64,000 nt of DNA from Faunimonas pinastri. Its GTDB lineage: Bacteria > Pseudomonadota > Alphaproteobacteria > Rhizobiales > Afifellaceae. The stretch covers positions 62,001-126,000 of the forward strand of contig NZ_FOFG01000005.1 of NCBI RefSeq assembly GCF_900110915.1. The letters run 5' to 3'. The notes below the pieces were generated by a model that saw only the letters and a program-made list of their open reading frames with translations, was not told the DNA's origin and ran no database searches. The translations under genes and the position numbers were made by a program. How positions within the stretch are numbered: the stretch's first letter is position 1; each line of letters begins with the position of its first letter. Below, piece by piece: positions 21,690-31,526 of this stretch.

Positions 21690-24600
21690 ATGAATGATAC
21701 GACCAGCAAAGGCGACAAGACGATCCGGGTCGAGGGACGCAAGACGCTGTCCCTGAAGGGCGGCTCGGATGTAGTCCGCCAGAGCTTTTCCGGCGGGCGT
21801 TCCAAGTCGGTAGTGGTGGAGAAGAAGCGCCGCTTCGTTTCCGCCCCGAACGAGCGCGACGTCGAGTCGACAGCCCAGACCGACACACGGCAACCGGCGC
21901 CTGCCGCCCAGGAAACTGCGCCGCAGGCCGCCGCAGGCAAGCCGCCGGTGATCCAGGTCCAGGCTCCCCAGCCCGCCAGTCCCGAACCGACCGTCGCGGC
22001 CGAGCCTGCCGCTCCCGCAACGGCCCCGGCCGCGGAAAGTGCTGCCCCAGCCGCTGAGGCAGCAGCCTCCGCTCCGGCAGCAACCGAAGCTCCTTCGGCT
22101 CCGGCTCAGGCAACCCCCTCTCCTGCAGCCCCCTCTCCTGCAGCCCCCGCTCCGGCTTCCCGTACCGGCACGGTTCAGCCCACGGCCGCACAGCTGGCCA
22201 ATCGAGCCGGCGGCCAGCCCCGCCAGCTTGCACCGGCTCCCGCGCAGCGCACCAGCGCCGCGCCGGCCGGCCAGAACCGTCCGGCAGCAGCCGGTCGCGG
22301 TGCAGCAGGCGCCGGTGCCGGTGGCCGTCCGCAGGCACAGGGTCCGAACCAGGGCCAGCAGCAGCGCCGTCCCGAGCAGCGCAACCGCAGCGGCGTCGTG
22401 CTTCGCACGCTGACCGCCGATGAGCGCGACGCCCGTACGCTTGCTCTCCAGGAGGCTCGCGTTCGCGAGGCCCGTGAGCGCATCCAGGCGGAAGAGGACG
22501 CAAAGCGTCGCGCCGAGGAGGATGTCCGGCTCGCCAAGGAGCGTGCCGAGGCGGAAGCCCGTCGCGCCGAGGAAGACGCCCGTCGTGCCTCCGAGGATCA
22601 GGCCAAGAAGCGGGGCGAGGAAGAAGCGCGCCGCCGTCTTGGCAATGATGGCGGTTCCTCCGCCCGTCCGGGGGGCGCATCCTCGCGTCCTTCAGGTGGT
22701 GCATCCGCGCCCGGCGTTCGCCCGACCGCGGCGGGCCGTCCGGCCGGTGCCGCGCCTCGCGGCCCGGAAGCTCCCTCCTCGCTCAATCGTCCGAAGCGGA
22801 TCGAGATTCCGAAGCCCGCCCGCACGAAGGCCACTCCCGGTGGCGAAGGCCGTCGCCGCCTGACCGTCACCAACGCCCTTGAGACGACCGAGGGTGATCG
22901 CGAACGTTCGCTGGCATCTGTGCGCCGCAAGCGCGAAAAGCAGATGCGCCAGCAGCACGGCTTCAACCCGTCGAACGAGAAGATCGTTCGCGACGTGGTG
23001 ATCCCGGAAGCGATCTCCGTGCAGGACCTCGCCAACCGCATGGCCGAGCGTGCGGTGGACGTGATCCGTCTGCTCATGCGCTCCGGCAACATGGTCAAGA
23101 TCACCGACATCCTGGATGCCGACACGGCGCAGCTGATCGCGGAAGAGATGGGGCACAATGTGCGCCGCGTCGCCGCCTCGGACGTCGAGGAAGGCCTCTT
23201 CGGCGTCGCCGACGTGACCGACGACCTGCAGCAGCGTCCGCCGGTCGTGACCATCATGGGCCACGTCGACCACGGCAAGACCTCTCTGCTCGATGCCATC
23301 CGCCATGCCAACGTGGTGTCCGGCGAAGCCGGCGGCATCACGCAGCATATCGGTGCCTATCAGGTCGAGCAGAACGGCCAGAAGATCACCTTCATCGACA
23401 CCCCCGGCCACGAAGCCTTCACGGCGATGCGTGCCCGTGGTGCACAGGCGACAGACATCGTCATCCTGGTCGTCGCGGCCGACGACGGCGTGATGCCGCA
23501 GACGATCGAGGCGATCAACCACGCTCGCGCAGCCAACGTGCCGATCATCGTTGCGATCAACAAGATCGACAAGCCGAGCGCCGATGCGAACCATGTTCGC
23601 ACCGAGCTGCTTCGCTACGAGATCCAGGTTGAAAGCATGGGCGGCGACACGCTCGAAGTGGAAGTCTCTGCCACGCAGAAGACCAACCTCGACAAGCTGC
23701 TGGAAGCCATCCTGCTGCAGTCGGAAGTGCTCGATCTTCGGGCCAATCCGGAGCGCGACGCCGAAGGCATCGTGGTGGAAGCCCAGCTGGATCGCGGTCG
23801 CGGCCCGGTCGCCACGCTTCTAGTCCAGCGCGGCACGCTGCATGTCGGCGACATCGTCGTGGCCGGTGCCCAGTGGGGCCGCGTTCGTGCCCTGCTCAAC
23901 GATCGCGGCGAGCAGGTGAAGGAAGCCGGCCCGTCCATGCCGGTCGAAGTTCTCGGCTTCCAGGGGACGCCGGCAGCCGGCGATCGCCTGGGCGTCGTCG
24001 AGAACGAAGCCCGCGCCCGTGAAATCACGGAATATCGCGAAGGCGTTCGCCGCGAGAAGCAGGCGGCCAGCATGGCCGGCGCCCGTGGCTCGCTGGAGCA
24101 GATGATGAGCCGGTTGCAGACCGCCGGCCGCAAGCTGTTCCCGGTCGTCGTCAAGGGCGACGTGCAGGGCTCGGTCGAGGCGATCGTCGCCTCGCTCACC
24201 AAGCTCGGCACCGAGGAAGTCGGCGCGCAGATCCTGAACTCCGGCGTCGGTGGCATCACCGAGTCCGATGTCAGCCTTGCCGCCGCCTCCAAGGCTCCGA
24301 TCATCGCCTTCAACGTTCGTGCCTCCAAGCAGGCGCGCGATGCGGCGACCCGCGAGGGCGTCGAGATCCGCTACTACAGCATCATCTACGATCTCGTGGA
24401 TGACATTAAGTCGGCCATGTCCGGCCTGCTGCCGCCTGAGCGTCGCGAAACCTTCATCGGTTACGCCTCGATCCTGGAGATCTTCAACATCACGAAGGTC
24501 GGCAAGGTCGCGGGTTGCCGCGTCACCGAAGGCAAGGTGGAACGCGGTTCCGGTGTCCGCCTGATCCGCGACAACGTGGTCGTCCACGAGGGCAAGCTCT

Positions 24601-24743
24601 CCACGCTGAAGCGCTTCAAGGACGAGGTCCGCGAGGTCAACGGCGGTCAGGAATGCGGTATGGCCTTCGAACGCTACGAGGACATGCGCGTCGGCGACGT
24701 CATCGAGTGCTTCCGCGTCGAGATGATCACCCGCACGCTCTAA
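21690..24743 (+). CDS. infB: Translation initiation factor IF-2
   Basis: IF-2 is the GTPase that places initiator tRNA on the 30S subunit and joins the subunits. The 1017-residue protein has a long low-complexity N-terminus rich in Ala/Pro, then a charged Arg/Glu helix (about residues 245-320), an IF2N domain near 440, and the G domain with GHVDHGKTS at 524-532, DTPGHEAF and NKID. Domains II, III and C2 follow, ending in MITRTL. The Ala/Pro region contains a short tandem duplication in the [14 protein letters not shown] stretch. The ATG at 21690 opens the family's [20 protein letters not shown] start. Confidence 0.98.
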   Translation: MNDTTSKGDKTIRVEGRKTLSLKGGSDVVRQSFSGGRSKSVVVEKKRRFVSAPNERDVESTAQTDTRQPAPAAQETAPQAAAGKPPVIQVQAPQPASPEPTVAAEPAAPATAPAAESAAPAAEAAASAPAATEAPSAPAQATPSPAAPSPAAPAPASRTGTVQPTAAQLANRAGGQPRQLAPAPAQRTSAAPAGQNRPAAAGRGAAGAGAGGRPQAQGPNQGQQQRRPEQRNRSGVVLRTLTADERDARTLALQEARVREARERIQAEEDAKRRAEEDVRLAKERAEAEARRAEEDARRASEDQAKKRGEEEARRRLGNDGGSSARPGGASSRPSGGASAPGVRPTAAGRPAGAAPRGPEAPSSLNRPKRIEIPKPARTKATPGGEGRRRLTVTNALETTEGDRERSLASVRRKREKQMRQQHGFNPSNEKIVRDVVIPEAISVQDLANRMAERAVDVIRLLMRSGNMVKITDILDADTAQLIAEEMGHNVRRVAASDVEEGLFGVADVTDDLQQRPPVVTIMGHVDHGKTSLLDAIRHANVVSGEAGGITQHIGAYQVEQNGQKITFIDTPGHEAFTAMRARGAQATDIVILVVAADDGVMPQTIEAINHARAANVPIIVAINKIDKPSADANHVRTELLRYEIQVESMGGDTLEVEVSATQKTNLDKLLEAILLQSEVLDLRANPERDAEGIVVEAQLDRGRGPVATLLVQRGTLHVGDIVVAGAQWGRVRALLNDRGEQVKEAGPSMPVEVLGFQGTPAAGDRLGVVENEARAREITEYREGVRREKQAASMAGARGSLEQMMSRLQTAGRKLFPVVVKGDVQGSVEAIVASLTKLGTEEVGAQILNSGVGGITESDVSLAAASKAPIIAFNVRASKQARDAATREGVEIRYYSIIYDLVDDIKSAMSGLLPPERRETFIGYASILEIFNITKVGKVAGCRVTEGKVERGSGVRLIRDNVVVHEGKLSTLKRFKDEVREVNGGQECGMAFERYEDMRVGDVIECFRVEMITRTL

Positions 24744-24761
24744 GCGGGTCCGCAAGCAGAG

Positions 24762-24790
24762 AGAACCCCGGCCCGTCGGGCCGGGGTTCT
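24762..24790 (+). terminator. Perfect 13-bp hairpin between infB and rbfA
   Basis: AGAACCCCGGCCC (24762-24774), a three-base loop GTC, and its exact complement (24778-24790) form a very stable stem 18 bases past the infB stop. There is no T run, so it may act as a partial terminator, a pause site, or an RNase barrier that sets the 3' end of the infB message. Confidence 0.6.
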
Positions 24791-24847
24791 GCCGTTCGCG
24801 TCACGCCATACGACATGACGCCGTCCGCCCCTCACAGATGATCCGAG

Positions 24848-25282
24848 ATGAGCCGTTCAAAACCATCCAAACCCGGTCAGGCCTCGCAGCGTCAGCTGCG
24901 TGTCGGCGAACTCGTACGTCACGCGCTGGCTGAAGTCCTCTCGCGCGGGGAATTCAGCGATCCGCATCTGCAGGGCCACCTGATCACCATCGCGGAAGTC
25001 CGCATGTCGGCCGATCTTCGCCACGCGACGGTACTGGTCGCTCCGCTCGTCGAGAGCCAGAGCGACGCCATTCTGGCCGCGCTGAACCACGGCGCCAGCT
25101 TTCTGCGCAACCGAATGGCTCCGGCCATCAGCCAGATGCGCTCGATCCCGGACCTTCGTTTCCGCCTCGATACACGCTTCGAGGACGACCGCCGGATCGA
25201 CGCGCTGCTTCGCTCGCCCGACGTCGTTCGCGATCTCGGGGACGAGGACCAGGGCGACGACGACGCAGAGGACAAGGCCTGA
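24848..25282 (+). CDS. rbfA: Ribosome-binding factor A
   Basis: RbfA binds immature 30S subunits and helps 16S rRNA 5'-end maturation. The 144-residue protein has the family opening SQRQLRVGELVRHALAEVL, followed by VRMSADLRHATVLVAPL and LRFRLDTRFEDDRRID, then an acidic tail (DLGDEDQGDDDAEDKA). Its stop overlaps the truB ATG by one base (TGATG). Confidence 0.96.
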   Translation: MSRSKPSKPGQASQRQLRVGELVRHALAEVLSRGEFSDPHLQGHLITIAEVRMSADLRHATVLVAPLVESQSDAILAALNHGASFLRNRMAPAISQMRSIPDLRFRLDTRFEDDRRIDALLRSPDVVRDLGDEDQGDDDAEDKA

Positions 25283-26220
25283 TGGGACGTCGCGGCAAGC
25301 AGCACGGCAACAAGGTCGATGGCTGGGTAGTGCTGGACAAGCCCCTCGGCATGACGTCCACCGAGGCCGTTGCCAGGGTCAAGCGCCTGTTCAACGCCCA
25401 GAAGGCCGGTCATGCCGGCACGCTCGATCCCCTCGCCTCCGGCTGTCTGCCGATCGCTCTGGGCGAGGCGACCAAGACCGTTTCCTATGTGATGGACGGC
25501 CGCAAGGTCTATCGTTTCGTCGTCCGCTGGGGCGAGGAGACGGCGACCGACGACACCGAAGGCCCGGTGATCGAGACCTCAGACGTGCGCCCCGCCCGCG
25601 CGGAGATCGAGGCGGTCATCCCCGAGTTCACCGGACATATCCTGCAGATCCCGCCCGCCTATTCCGCCATCAAGATCGCGGGCGAGCGCGCCTACGACCT
25701 CGCGCGCGAAGGCGAGACGGTGGAGCTTGAGGCACGCGAGATCGTGGTGCACCGACTGGATCTGGCGGAATGCCCGGACGAGAATACTGCCGTGTTTCTC
25801 GCCGAATGCGGCAAGGGGACCTACGTACGTGCCCTGGCGCGCGACATGGGTCGTCGGCTCGGCACGCGCGGCCATATCGTCGGCCTGCGCCGGCTGATGG
25901 TGGGTCCCTTCAGCGAGGATCTCATGATTCCGCTGGAAGAACTCAACGAAATGCGTCATAACCTCGACGCTGCTGACGGCCTCCTGGCCGCCAGTGCTTT
26001 ACGATCGGTCGAAACAGCGCTGGACGGCATCCCGGCCCTGCTGATGACTGACCGCGATGCGGCCCGCCTCAAACGAGGGCAGGCCGTCATCTTGAGAGGA
26101 CGGGACGCGCCCGTCATATCCGGTCCCGCTTACGCGATCTTCGACGGCCTTCCCGTCGCGCTCGGCGAGATCGACCAAGGCGCATTCAATCCCAAACGTG
26201 TGTTCAATCTCGCCGGCTGA
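25282..26220 (+). CDS. truB: tRNA pseudouridine(55) synthase TruB
   Basis: TruB makes pseudouridine 55 in the T loop of tRNAs. The 312-residue protein has WVVLDKPLGMTST at the N-terminus and the catalytic Asp in HAGTLDPLASGCLPIALGEA (about residues 39-58). CGKGTYVRALARDMGRRLGT (about 176-195) is another family hallmark. The C-terminal part carries a PUA-like region. Start ATG overlaps the rbfA stop, consistent with co-translation. Confidence 0.97.
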   Translation: MGRRGKQHGNKVDGWVVLDKPLGMTSTEAVARVKRLFNAQKAGHAGTLDPLASGCLPIALGEATKTVSYVMDGRKVYRFVVRWGEETATDDTEGPVIETSDVRPARAEIEAVIPEFTGHILQIPPAYSAIKIAGERAYDLAREGETVELEAREIVVHRLDLAECPDENTAVFLAECGKGTYVRALARDMGRRLGTRGHIVGLRRLMVGPFSEDLMIPLEELNEMRHNLDAADGLLAASALRSVETALDGIPALLMTDRDAARLKRGQAVILRGRDAPVISGPAYAIFDGLPVALGEIDQGAFNPKRVFNLAG

Positions 26221-26247
26221 AGTGCCGGCCAACTCAAGGGATGACCG

Positions 26248-26517
26248 ATGTCGATTGCCGCTGAACGCAAGCAGGAACTCATCAAGGAATACGCCACCAA
26301 CGCGACCGACACCGGCTCTCCGGAAGTTCAGATCGCGGTGCTGTCAGAGCGTATTTCCAATCTGACCGAGCACTTCAAGCACCACACGAAGGACAACCAT
26401 TCCCGCCGTGGCCTGCTGAAGCTCGTGTCCCAGCGCCGTCGCCTTCTCGATTACGTGAAGGCCAAGGACGAAGCGCGCTATCAGTCTATTATCGGCCGCC
26501 TCGGGCTGCGCCGCTAA
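26248..26517 (+). CDS. rpsO: 30S ribosomal protein S15
   Basis: S15 binds 16S rRNA early in small-subunit assembly. The 89-residue protein is full length and has the conserved helices and loop: [48 protein letters not shown] and IIGRLGLRR. It is followed by a terminator at 26526-26549, before pnp. In other bacteria the rpsO-pnp message is cut and controlled by PNPase itself. Confidence 0.98.
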   Translation: MSIAAERKQELIKEYATNATDTGSPEVQIAVLSERISNLTEHFKHHTKDNHSRRGLLKLVSQRRRLLDYVKAKDEARYQSIIGRLGLRR

Positions 26518-26525
26518 GGACAATG

Positions 26526-26549
26526 CGGCGGCTCTCGGGCCGCCGTTTT
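26526..26549 (+). terminator. Terminator between rpsO and pnp
   Basis: CGGCGGC (26526-26532) and GCCGCCG (26539-26545) form a 7-bp stem, loop TCTCGG, followed by TTTT. It lies nine bases after the rpsO stop. pnp starts 130 bases further on, so read-through or a separate promoter in the gap must supply pnp. Confidence 0.7.
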
Positions 26550-26678
26550 CGCATGACGGAAGGACCAGCCATGGCAGGATTGCCGGACGCTTCAGGTCGG
26601 GCCCAGAGGCCGACGGAAGCGCCCCGTCGTCTTGCGCATGGCTCCTTTCGTTTCGAAACCCGAACCTAAGGAATATCC

Positions 26679-28808
26679 ATGTTCGATGTACAACGCGTAG
26701 AAATCGACTGGGCCGGACGCAAGCTCGTCCTGGAGTCGGGCAAGATCGCCCGCCAGGCCGACGGCGCCGTCCTCGCCACCTATGGCGAAACCACCGTGCT
26801 CGCCACCGTGGTCTCCGCCCGGGAGGCCAAGCCGGGCCAGGACTTCTTCCCCCTGACCGTCAACTACCAGGAAAAGGCCTACGCCGCCGGTCGCATCCCG
26901 GGCGGCTTCTTCAAGCGCGAGGGCCGTCCTTCGGAAAAGGAGACCCTGGTCTCCCGCCTGATCGACCGTCCCATCCGCCCGCTCTTCGCCGATGGGTACA
27001 AGAACGAGACGCAGGTCGTCATCACCGTCCTGTCGCATGACCTGGAGAACGATCCCGACATCGTCGCGATGGTCGCCTCCTCCGCCGCCCTGACGCTGTC
27101 CGGCGTGCCCTTCATGGGTCCGATCGGTGGCGCCCGCGTCGGCTACATCAACGGCAGCTACGTGTTGAACCCGTCGGTGGACGACATCAAGGAATCCAAG
27201 CTGGACCTCGTCGTCGCCGGTACGGGCGACGCCGTCCTGATGGTTGAATCGGAAGCCGACGAGCTCGCCGAGGATATCATGCTCGGCGCCGTGATGTTCG
27301 GCCACAAGGGCTTCCAGCCGGTGATCGAAGCGATCATCAAGCTGGCCGAGCGCGCCGCCAAGGAACCCCGCGCCCACAATCCCGAGGACCACTCGGCCCT
27401 GTTCGCCCGTGTGAAGGAAATCGCCGCCGCCGATCTCGGCAGCGCCTATTCCATCACCGCCAAGGCCGAACGCCGCGAAGCGATCGACGCCGCGAAGGCC
27501 AAGGTCAAGAGCGCGCTTTCCGGTGAAGGTGCCGAGACGCCCGCAGCCCCGCAGGTCGTCTCCGAGCTCTTCAAGAAGCTCGAAAGCGAAATCGTCCGCG
27601 GTCGCATCCTCGACGACGGCAGCCGCATCGACGGCCGCGACCTCGTCACCGTCCGCCCGATCGTCGCGGAAGTCGGCATTCTGCCGCGCGCGCATGGCTC
27701 CGCCCTCTTCACCCGCGGCGAGACGCAGGCCCTCGTGGTCGCGACCCTCGGCACCGGCGAGGACGAGCAGATGATCGACAGCCTGGAGGGCACCTATAAG
27801 GAGCGCTTCATGCTGCACTACAACTTTCCGCCCTACTCGGTCGGCGAGACCGGCCGCATGGGTTCGCCCGGTCGTCGCGAGATCGGCCATGGCAAGCTTG
27901 CCTGGCGCGCGGTCCATCCGATGCTCCCGGCCCCGCACGAGTTCCCCTATACGCTGCGCGCCGTCTCCGAGATCACCGAGTCCAACGGCTCGTCCTCCAT
28001 GGCGACCGTCTGCGGCACCTCGCTGTCGCTGATGGACGCGGGCGTTCCGCTGAAGTCGCCAGTCGCGGGCATCGCGATGGGCCTCATCAAGGAAGGCGAG
28101 CGCTTCGCCGTGCTCTCCGACATCCTGGGCGACGAGGATCACCTCGGCGACATGGACTTCAAGGTGGCCGGCACGGAGAACGGTGTCACTGCGCTGCAGA
28201 TGGACATCAAGATCAACGGCATCACCGAAGAGATCATGCGCACCGCGCTGGATCAGGCCAAGGGCGGCCGTATCCACATCCTCGGCGAGATGGCAAAGGC
28301 GCTGAGCGGCGCCCGTCCGGAGCTCGGCGAGCATGCGCCGCGCATCGAAGTCATCAAGATCCCCGTCGACAAGATCCGTGAAGTGATCGGCTCGGGCGGC
28401 AAGGTCATCCGCGAAATCGTGGAAAAGACCGGCGCCAAGGTCAATATCGAGGACGACGGCACGGTGAAGATCGCCTCCGCCGACGGCGAGTCGATCCGCG
28501 CGGCCATCCGCTGGATCAACGGCATCGCCGCCGAGCCGGAGGTCGGTGCGATCTACCAGGGCACCGTCGTCAAGACGGTCGACTTCGGCGCCTTCGTGAA
28601 CTTCTTCGGTTCGCGTGACGGCCTCGTGCACATCTCGCAGCTCACCAGCGAGAAGCGCCCGGAGAAGACCACCGAAGTCGTCAAGGAAGGCGACAAGGTC
28701 TGGGTCAAGCTCGTCGGCTTCGACGAGCGCGGCAAGGTCCGCCTCTCCATGAAGATCGTCGACCAGACGACCGGCAAGGAGATCGAAGGCGGCGAAGCCG
28801 CCGCCTGA
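26679..28808 (+). CDS. pnp: Polyribonucleotide nucleotidyltransferase (PNPase)
   Basis: PNPase degrades RNA 3' to 5' by phosphorolysis and is part of the RNA degradosome. The 709-residue protein has two RNase PH core domains (first with [11 protein letters not shown], second with [20 protein letters not shown] and [14 protein letters not shown]), an intervening helical domain, then KH ([20 protein letters not shown], about residue 565) and S1 ([20 protein letters not shown]). All domains are intact. A strong terminator follows. Confidence 0.98.
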   Translation: MFDVQRVEIDWAGRKLVLESGKIARQADGAVLATYGETTVLATVVSAREAKPGQDFFPLTVNYQEKAYAAGRIPGGFFKREGRPSEKETLVSRLIDRPIRPLFADGYKNETQVVITVLSHDLENDPDIVAMVASSAALTLSGVPFMGPIGGARVGYINGSYVLNPSVDDIKESKLDLVVAGTGDAVLMVESEADELAEDIMLGAVMFGHKGFQPVIEAIIKLAERAAKEPRAHNPEDHSALFARVKEIAAADLGSAYSITAKAERREAIDAAKAKVKSALSGEGAETPAAPQVVSELFKKLESEIVRGRILDDGSRIDGRDLVTVRPIVAEVGILPRAHGSALFTRGETQALVVATLGTGEDEQMIDSLEGTYKERFMLHYNFPPYSVGETGRMGSPGRREIGHGKLAWRAVHPMLPAPHEFPYTLRAVSEITESNGSSSMATVCGTSLSLMDAGVPLKSPVAGIAMGLIKEGERFAVLSDILGDEDHLGDMDFKVAGTENGVTALQMDIKINGITEEIMRTALDQAKGGRIHILGEMAKALSGARPELGEHAPRIEVIKIPVDKIREVIGSGGKVIREIVEKTGAKVNIEDDGTVKIASADGESIRAAIRWINGIAAEPEVGAIYQGTVVKTVDFGAFVNFFGSRDGLVHISQLTSEKRPEKTTEVVKEGDKVWVKLVGFDERGKVRLSMKIVDQTTGKEIEGGEAAA

Positions 28809-28831
28809 TCGCTCCGGCAGCAAGGAACAAG

Positions 28832-28856
28832 AAGGGCGCCCTCGGGCGCCCTTTTT
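28832..28856 (+). terminator. Rho-independent terminator after pnp
   Basis: AAGGGCGCC (28832-28840), loop CTCG, GGCGCCCTT (28845-28853), with a T run (28852-28856). A clear end for the rimP-pnp series. Confidence 0.88.
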
Positions 28857-29373
28857 CTTTGCCCCTATGTCCGGGGATAGTTGCGATGCGACAGGCGCGT
28901 TCCCGACCCGGGCGGGTGCGCTCAGTATCGTGGTTTCTCAGGGTGGGACCTATCGGGAGCCGTCCCGATTGACGTATTCAGGCGCGCTTCTGCTCATCCC
29001 GCATGGCTTGGCGCACTCCCGTCCGGCGTGCCGGGAAAGCCATGGCGCCCGTAGACTGCAGACGGGAACGACGCCCCGATCGCGGCGCCGTGGCGGTGCG
29101 AAGAGGCAACATCCGGCCACTTGTTTCAACTGGTTGCACCCAATCACCGATCACCGCCCCATGGAGGGCAGCTCAGGGGAAACGCTCGCCGGGACTGATC
29201 GCGGCACGGGGCGACGTCAGAATGGGCGAGCACTCGGTGGCGGAATGGGTAGTCGAAGGGGGCGAATGAGCCGCTTCCGGCAGGGCCACGCTGCGGTGGA
29301 TCCGGCTAGCTTGGACCGGGCTGGGCGTCAGCGCACCGACCGATGACGCGCCCGGCGAGCGGCTCGTCGAGCC
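28857..29373. other. Gap of about 0.5 kb with no supported gene
   Basis: No reading frame here has the codon pattern, ribosome site or recognisable motif of a real gene. The longest frames (28867-29346 plus, 28950-29147 minus) are Arg/Gly-rich and look like chance products of high GC. There is one 7-bp inverted repeat (ATCGGGA at 28952-28958 with TCCCGAT at 28963-28969). A small RNA or remnant DNA cannot be excluded. Confidence 0.5.
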
Positions 29374-31287
29374 TCAGGCGATGGCCTGGAGCTGCCCGTC
29401 TTCCTGCTGCAGGATCTCGTCGATCGTCATCGGCGGGGCGAAATAGAAGCCCTGCGCCTCCGCGCAGCCGACGCTGCGCAGGACCTGCGTGTGCTCGTAC
29501 GTCTCGACGCCCTGCCCGGCGACCCGCACGCCCAACGACCGGCAGACATCGCAGATGGCGGTCAGCACCGCATGGGCGTTCTTGCCGGCACCGGTATCCC
29601 AGATCAGCGCCCGGTCGATCTTGACCTTGTCGAAGGTGAAGCGCGCCAGCAATCCCAGGCTCATGGCGCCCACACCGAAGGAATCCATCACGATCGTGAA
29701 GCCCTTCTCGCGCAGCCGCATCAGACGGGCGAAGATCATCTCCTCGTCGCGGCCGAGCACACCCTCGTTCACCTCGATCTCGATGCGGGAGCTCTCCAGC
29801 TTCTCGTCGGCCAGCGTCTGCATCAGCACGCGCTCGATGTTCTCGCGGCGCAGCTGGGTAGCGGAGATGTTGATGGCAATCCGCCGATCGCGGGGAAGGC
29901 GAGCCGCATCGCGCGCAACCTGCCGGATAACCCATTCGCCGATGGGCACGACGAGGCCCGTCTCTTCCGCCAGCGAAACGAAGACGCCGGCCGGTATCAG
30001 GCCCTTGCCGGGCAGGGCCCAGCGCAGCATCGCCTCGTAGCCTACGGCACGCCCGCTCGCGAGATCGATCTGCGGCTGGTAGAGCACCTGGAAAAGATCG
30101 TTCTCCAGCGCATGGCGCAGCCCGTCTTCCAGCATTCGGCGGCTGGCGAGGTCCTCTTCCATCTTGGGATCGAAGAACCGCCAGGAGCCGCGGCCCTCGC
30201 TCTTCGCGCGGTAGAGGGCAAAATCGGCGTTGCGGATCAGCTTTTCGCTATCGTCAGCATTGTCCGGCGCCACAGCGAGGCCGATGGAACAGCCGACCGT
30301 CACGTCATGTCCCTGGATACGGAACGGCGTGTGCAGGAGCTGGAGCACGCGCTCGGCGAAGGGAGGCAGCACGCCGAACGCAGTGACGTCGGACAGGACG
30401 ATGGCGAACTCGTCGCCAGAAAGACGCGCCAGCATGTCCTGCGCCCGCAGCGACTGCTTGAGCCGCTGCGAGGCTGCCCGGAGCAGCTCGTCGCCGATCG
30501 GATGGCCCAGCGTGTCGTTGACCGCCTTGAAGCCGTCGAGATCGAGCAGGAACAGCGCCGTCTTGGTGCCGCCCTGGTTGGAAAGGGCGACCGCCTCCTG
30601 CAGATGTTCCAGGAACTGCTTACGGTTGGGCAGTCCCGTCAGCCCGTCATGTGTCGCGAGATGGCGGATGTGCATGTCTTCCAGCGCCAGCTTGCGCGAG
30701 CGGTAGGTATAACCGGCCATGAAGGAGCAGAAGGTGATCGCCGCCACGCTGAGGAGATAAAGGATCTGCCGCTCATAGAAGTGGACCAGCGACGAGGCTT
30801 CGTCCGACTGGTCGATGCGGATCGCCACCCGGCGGCCGTTCGATGCCTGAAGTTCGGGCAGCACCACCCAGGTTCGGAAGTCGGAGGTGAAGAAGGGGCT
30901 GAGGTGGCCCGCGCTATAGGCCTGCGTGGACGGATCGCGAGACTTCCACTCCGGCACGTCGACCTTGAAGCGACGGGTTCCGTCCGCCGCGCCGGGCGCC
31001 AGCGCGCGGATCGGCCCACGCTCGTCGAGAAGCACCACGGCATCCGCGGAGGTGGCGTTCATCAGGTCGCTCAGGCCCTGGACATCCGGAGCCGGGCCGC
31101 CGTTCTCGCCGGTGAGCCCCAGCCGCTCGGCGGAGCGCGCCCACAGCGCCGAGTTCATCAGCGCGTTGTGCTTCAGTCCCGCCGTGATGCCGCTGTTGCC
31201 GATCAGGCCGGCCGCGATCGCCGTCACGGCCAGAACGGCCGCGATCTTGGCAAGCAACGCAATTCGCCTGTTCAGACGTCCAGCCAC
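29374..31287 (-). CDS. Membrane GGDEF-EAL protein with degenerate EAL site
   Basis: From the GTG at 31287 (GGGAAGG six bases before) the protein is 637 residues: a membrane segment (about 8-30), a periplasmic region, a second membrane segment (about 176-196), a GGDEF domain and an EAL domain. The GGDEF core is SGDEF (290-294) with the RAQD inhibitory site at 281-284, so diguanylate cyclase activity is possible. The EAL domain has EAM for EAL (418-420), DSFG for DDFG (535-538) and GQGVET for AEGVET (591-596), so c-di-GMP hydrolysis is unlikely. It may be a cyclase or a binding receptor. Upstream ATGs at 31302 and 31359 have no ribosome site, although the longest would begin with a lipobox-like LSGC. 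Confidence 0.9.
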   Translation of the reverse strand: MAGRLNRRIALLAKIAAVLAVTAIAAGLIGNSGITAGLKHNALMNSALWARSAERLGLTGENGGPAPDVQGLSDLMNATSADAVVLLDERGPIRALAPGAADGTRRFKVDVPEWKSRDPSTQAYSAGHLSPFFTSDFRTWVVLPELQASNGRRVAIRIDQSDEASSLVHFYERQILYLLSVAAITFCSFMAGYTYRSRKLALEDMHIRHLATHDGLTGLPNRKQFLEHLQEAVALSNQGGTKTALFLLDLDGFKAVNDTLGHPIGDELLRAASQRLKQSLRAQDMLARLSGDEFAIVLSDVTAFGVLPPFAERVLQLLHTPFRIQGHDVTVGCSIGLAVAPDNADDSEKLIRNADFALYRAKSEGRGSWRFFDPKMEEDLASRRMLEDGLRHALENDLFQVLYQPQIDLASGRAVGYEAMLRWALPGKGLIPAGVFVSLAEETGLVVPIGEWVIRQVARDAARLPRDRRIAINISATQLRRENIERVLMQTLADEKLESSRIEIEVNEGVLGRDEEMIFARLMRLREKGFTIVMDSFGVGAMSLGLLARFTFDKVKIDRALIWDTGAGKNAHAVLTAICDVCRSLGVRVAGQGVETYEHTQVLRSVGCAEAQGFYFAPPMTIDEILQQEDGQLQAIA

Positions 31288-31464
31288 AGGTGCCCTTCCC
31301 ATGGGGCTTTTCAACGTACAGCCCGATAAACCCAAGATAGCGAGCAGGGTCTTATGCATTGATGAATGAAATCAAGCGAATTTGCAGAAATTCCCTTGGC
31401 ATCGGACCACAAAGCCGCGGATTGCCGTCAGTTCAGATCAATTTCGATCAAATCGGAAGAGAAA

Positions 31465-31490
31465 AGCGCGTCGGAGGGGTCCGACGCGCT
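31465..31490 (-). terminator. Terminator after fabI
   Basis: An 11-bp perfect stem (AGCGCGTCGGA at 31465-31475 pairing with 31480-31490) with a four-base loop, followed on the minus strand by a TTTT run. It ends the fabA-fabB-fabI unit. Confidence 0.82.
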
Positions 31491-31526
31491 GAAACGAACG
31501 CCTGCGAAGAACGCGGAATGCCGAGG

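Noticed and set aside
28867-29346. 159-codon frame in the gap after pnp
   Set aside because: No ribosome site, poor codon pattern, no domain and frequent Arg/Gly runs typical of chance frames at high GC.
31288-31359. Lipoprotein-type start of the GGDEF-EAL protein (LSGC box)
   Set aside because: No ribosome site precedes it, and the GTG at 31287 has a strong one at ideal spacing; a following membrane segment makes a lipoprotein layout odd.
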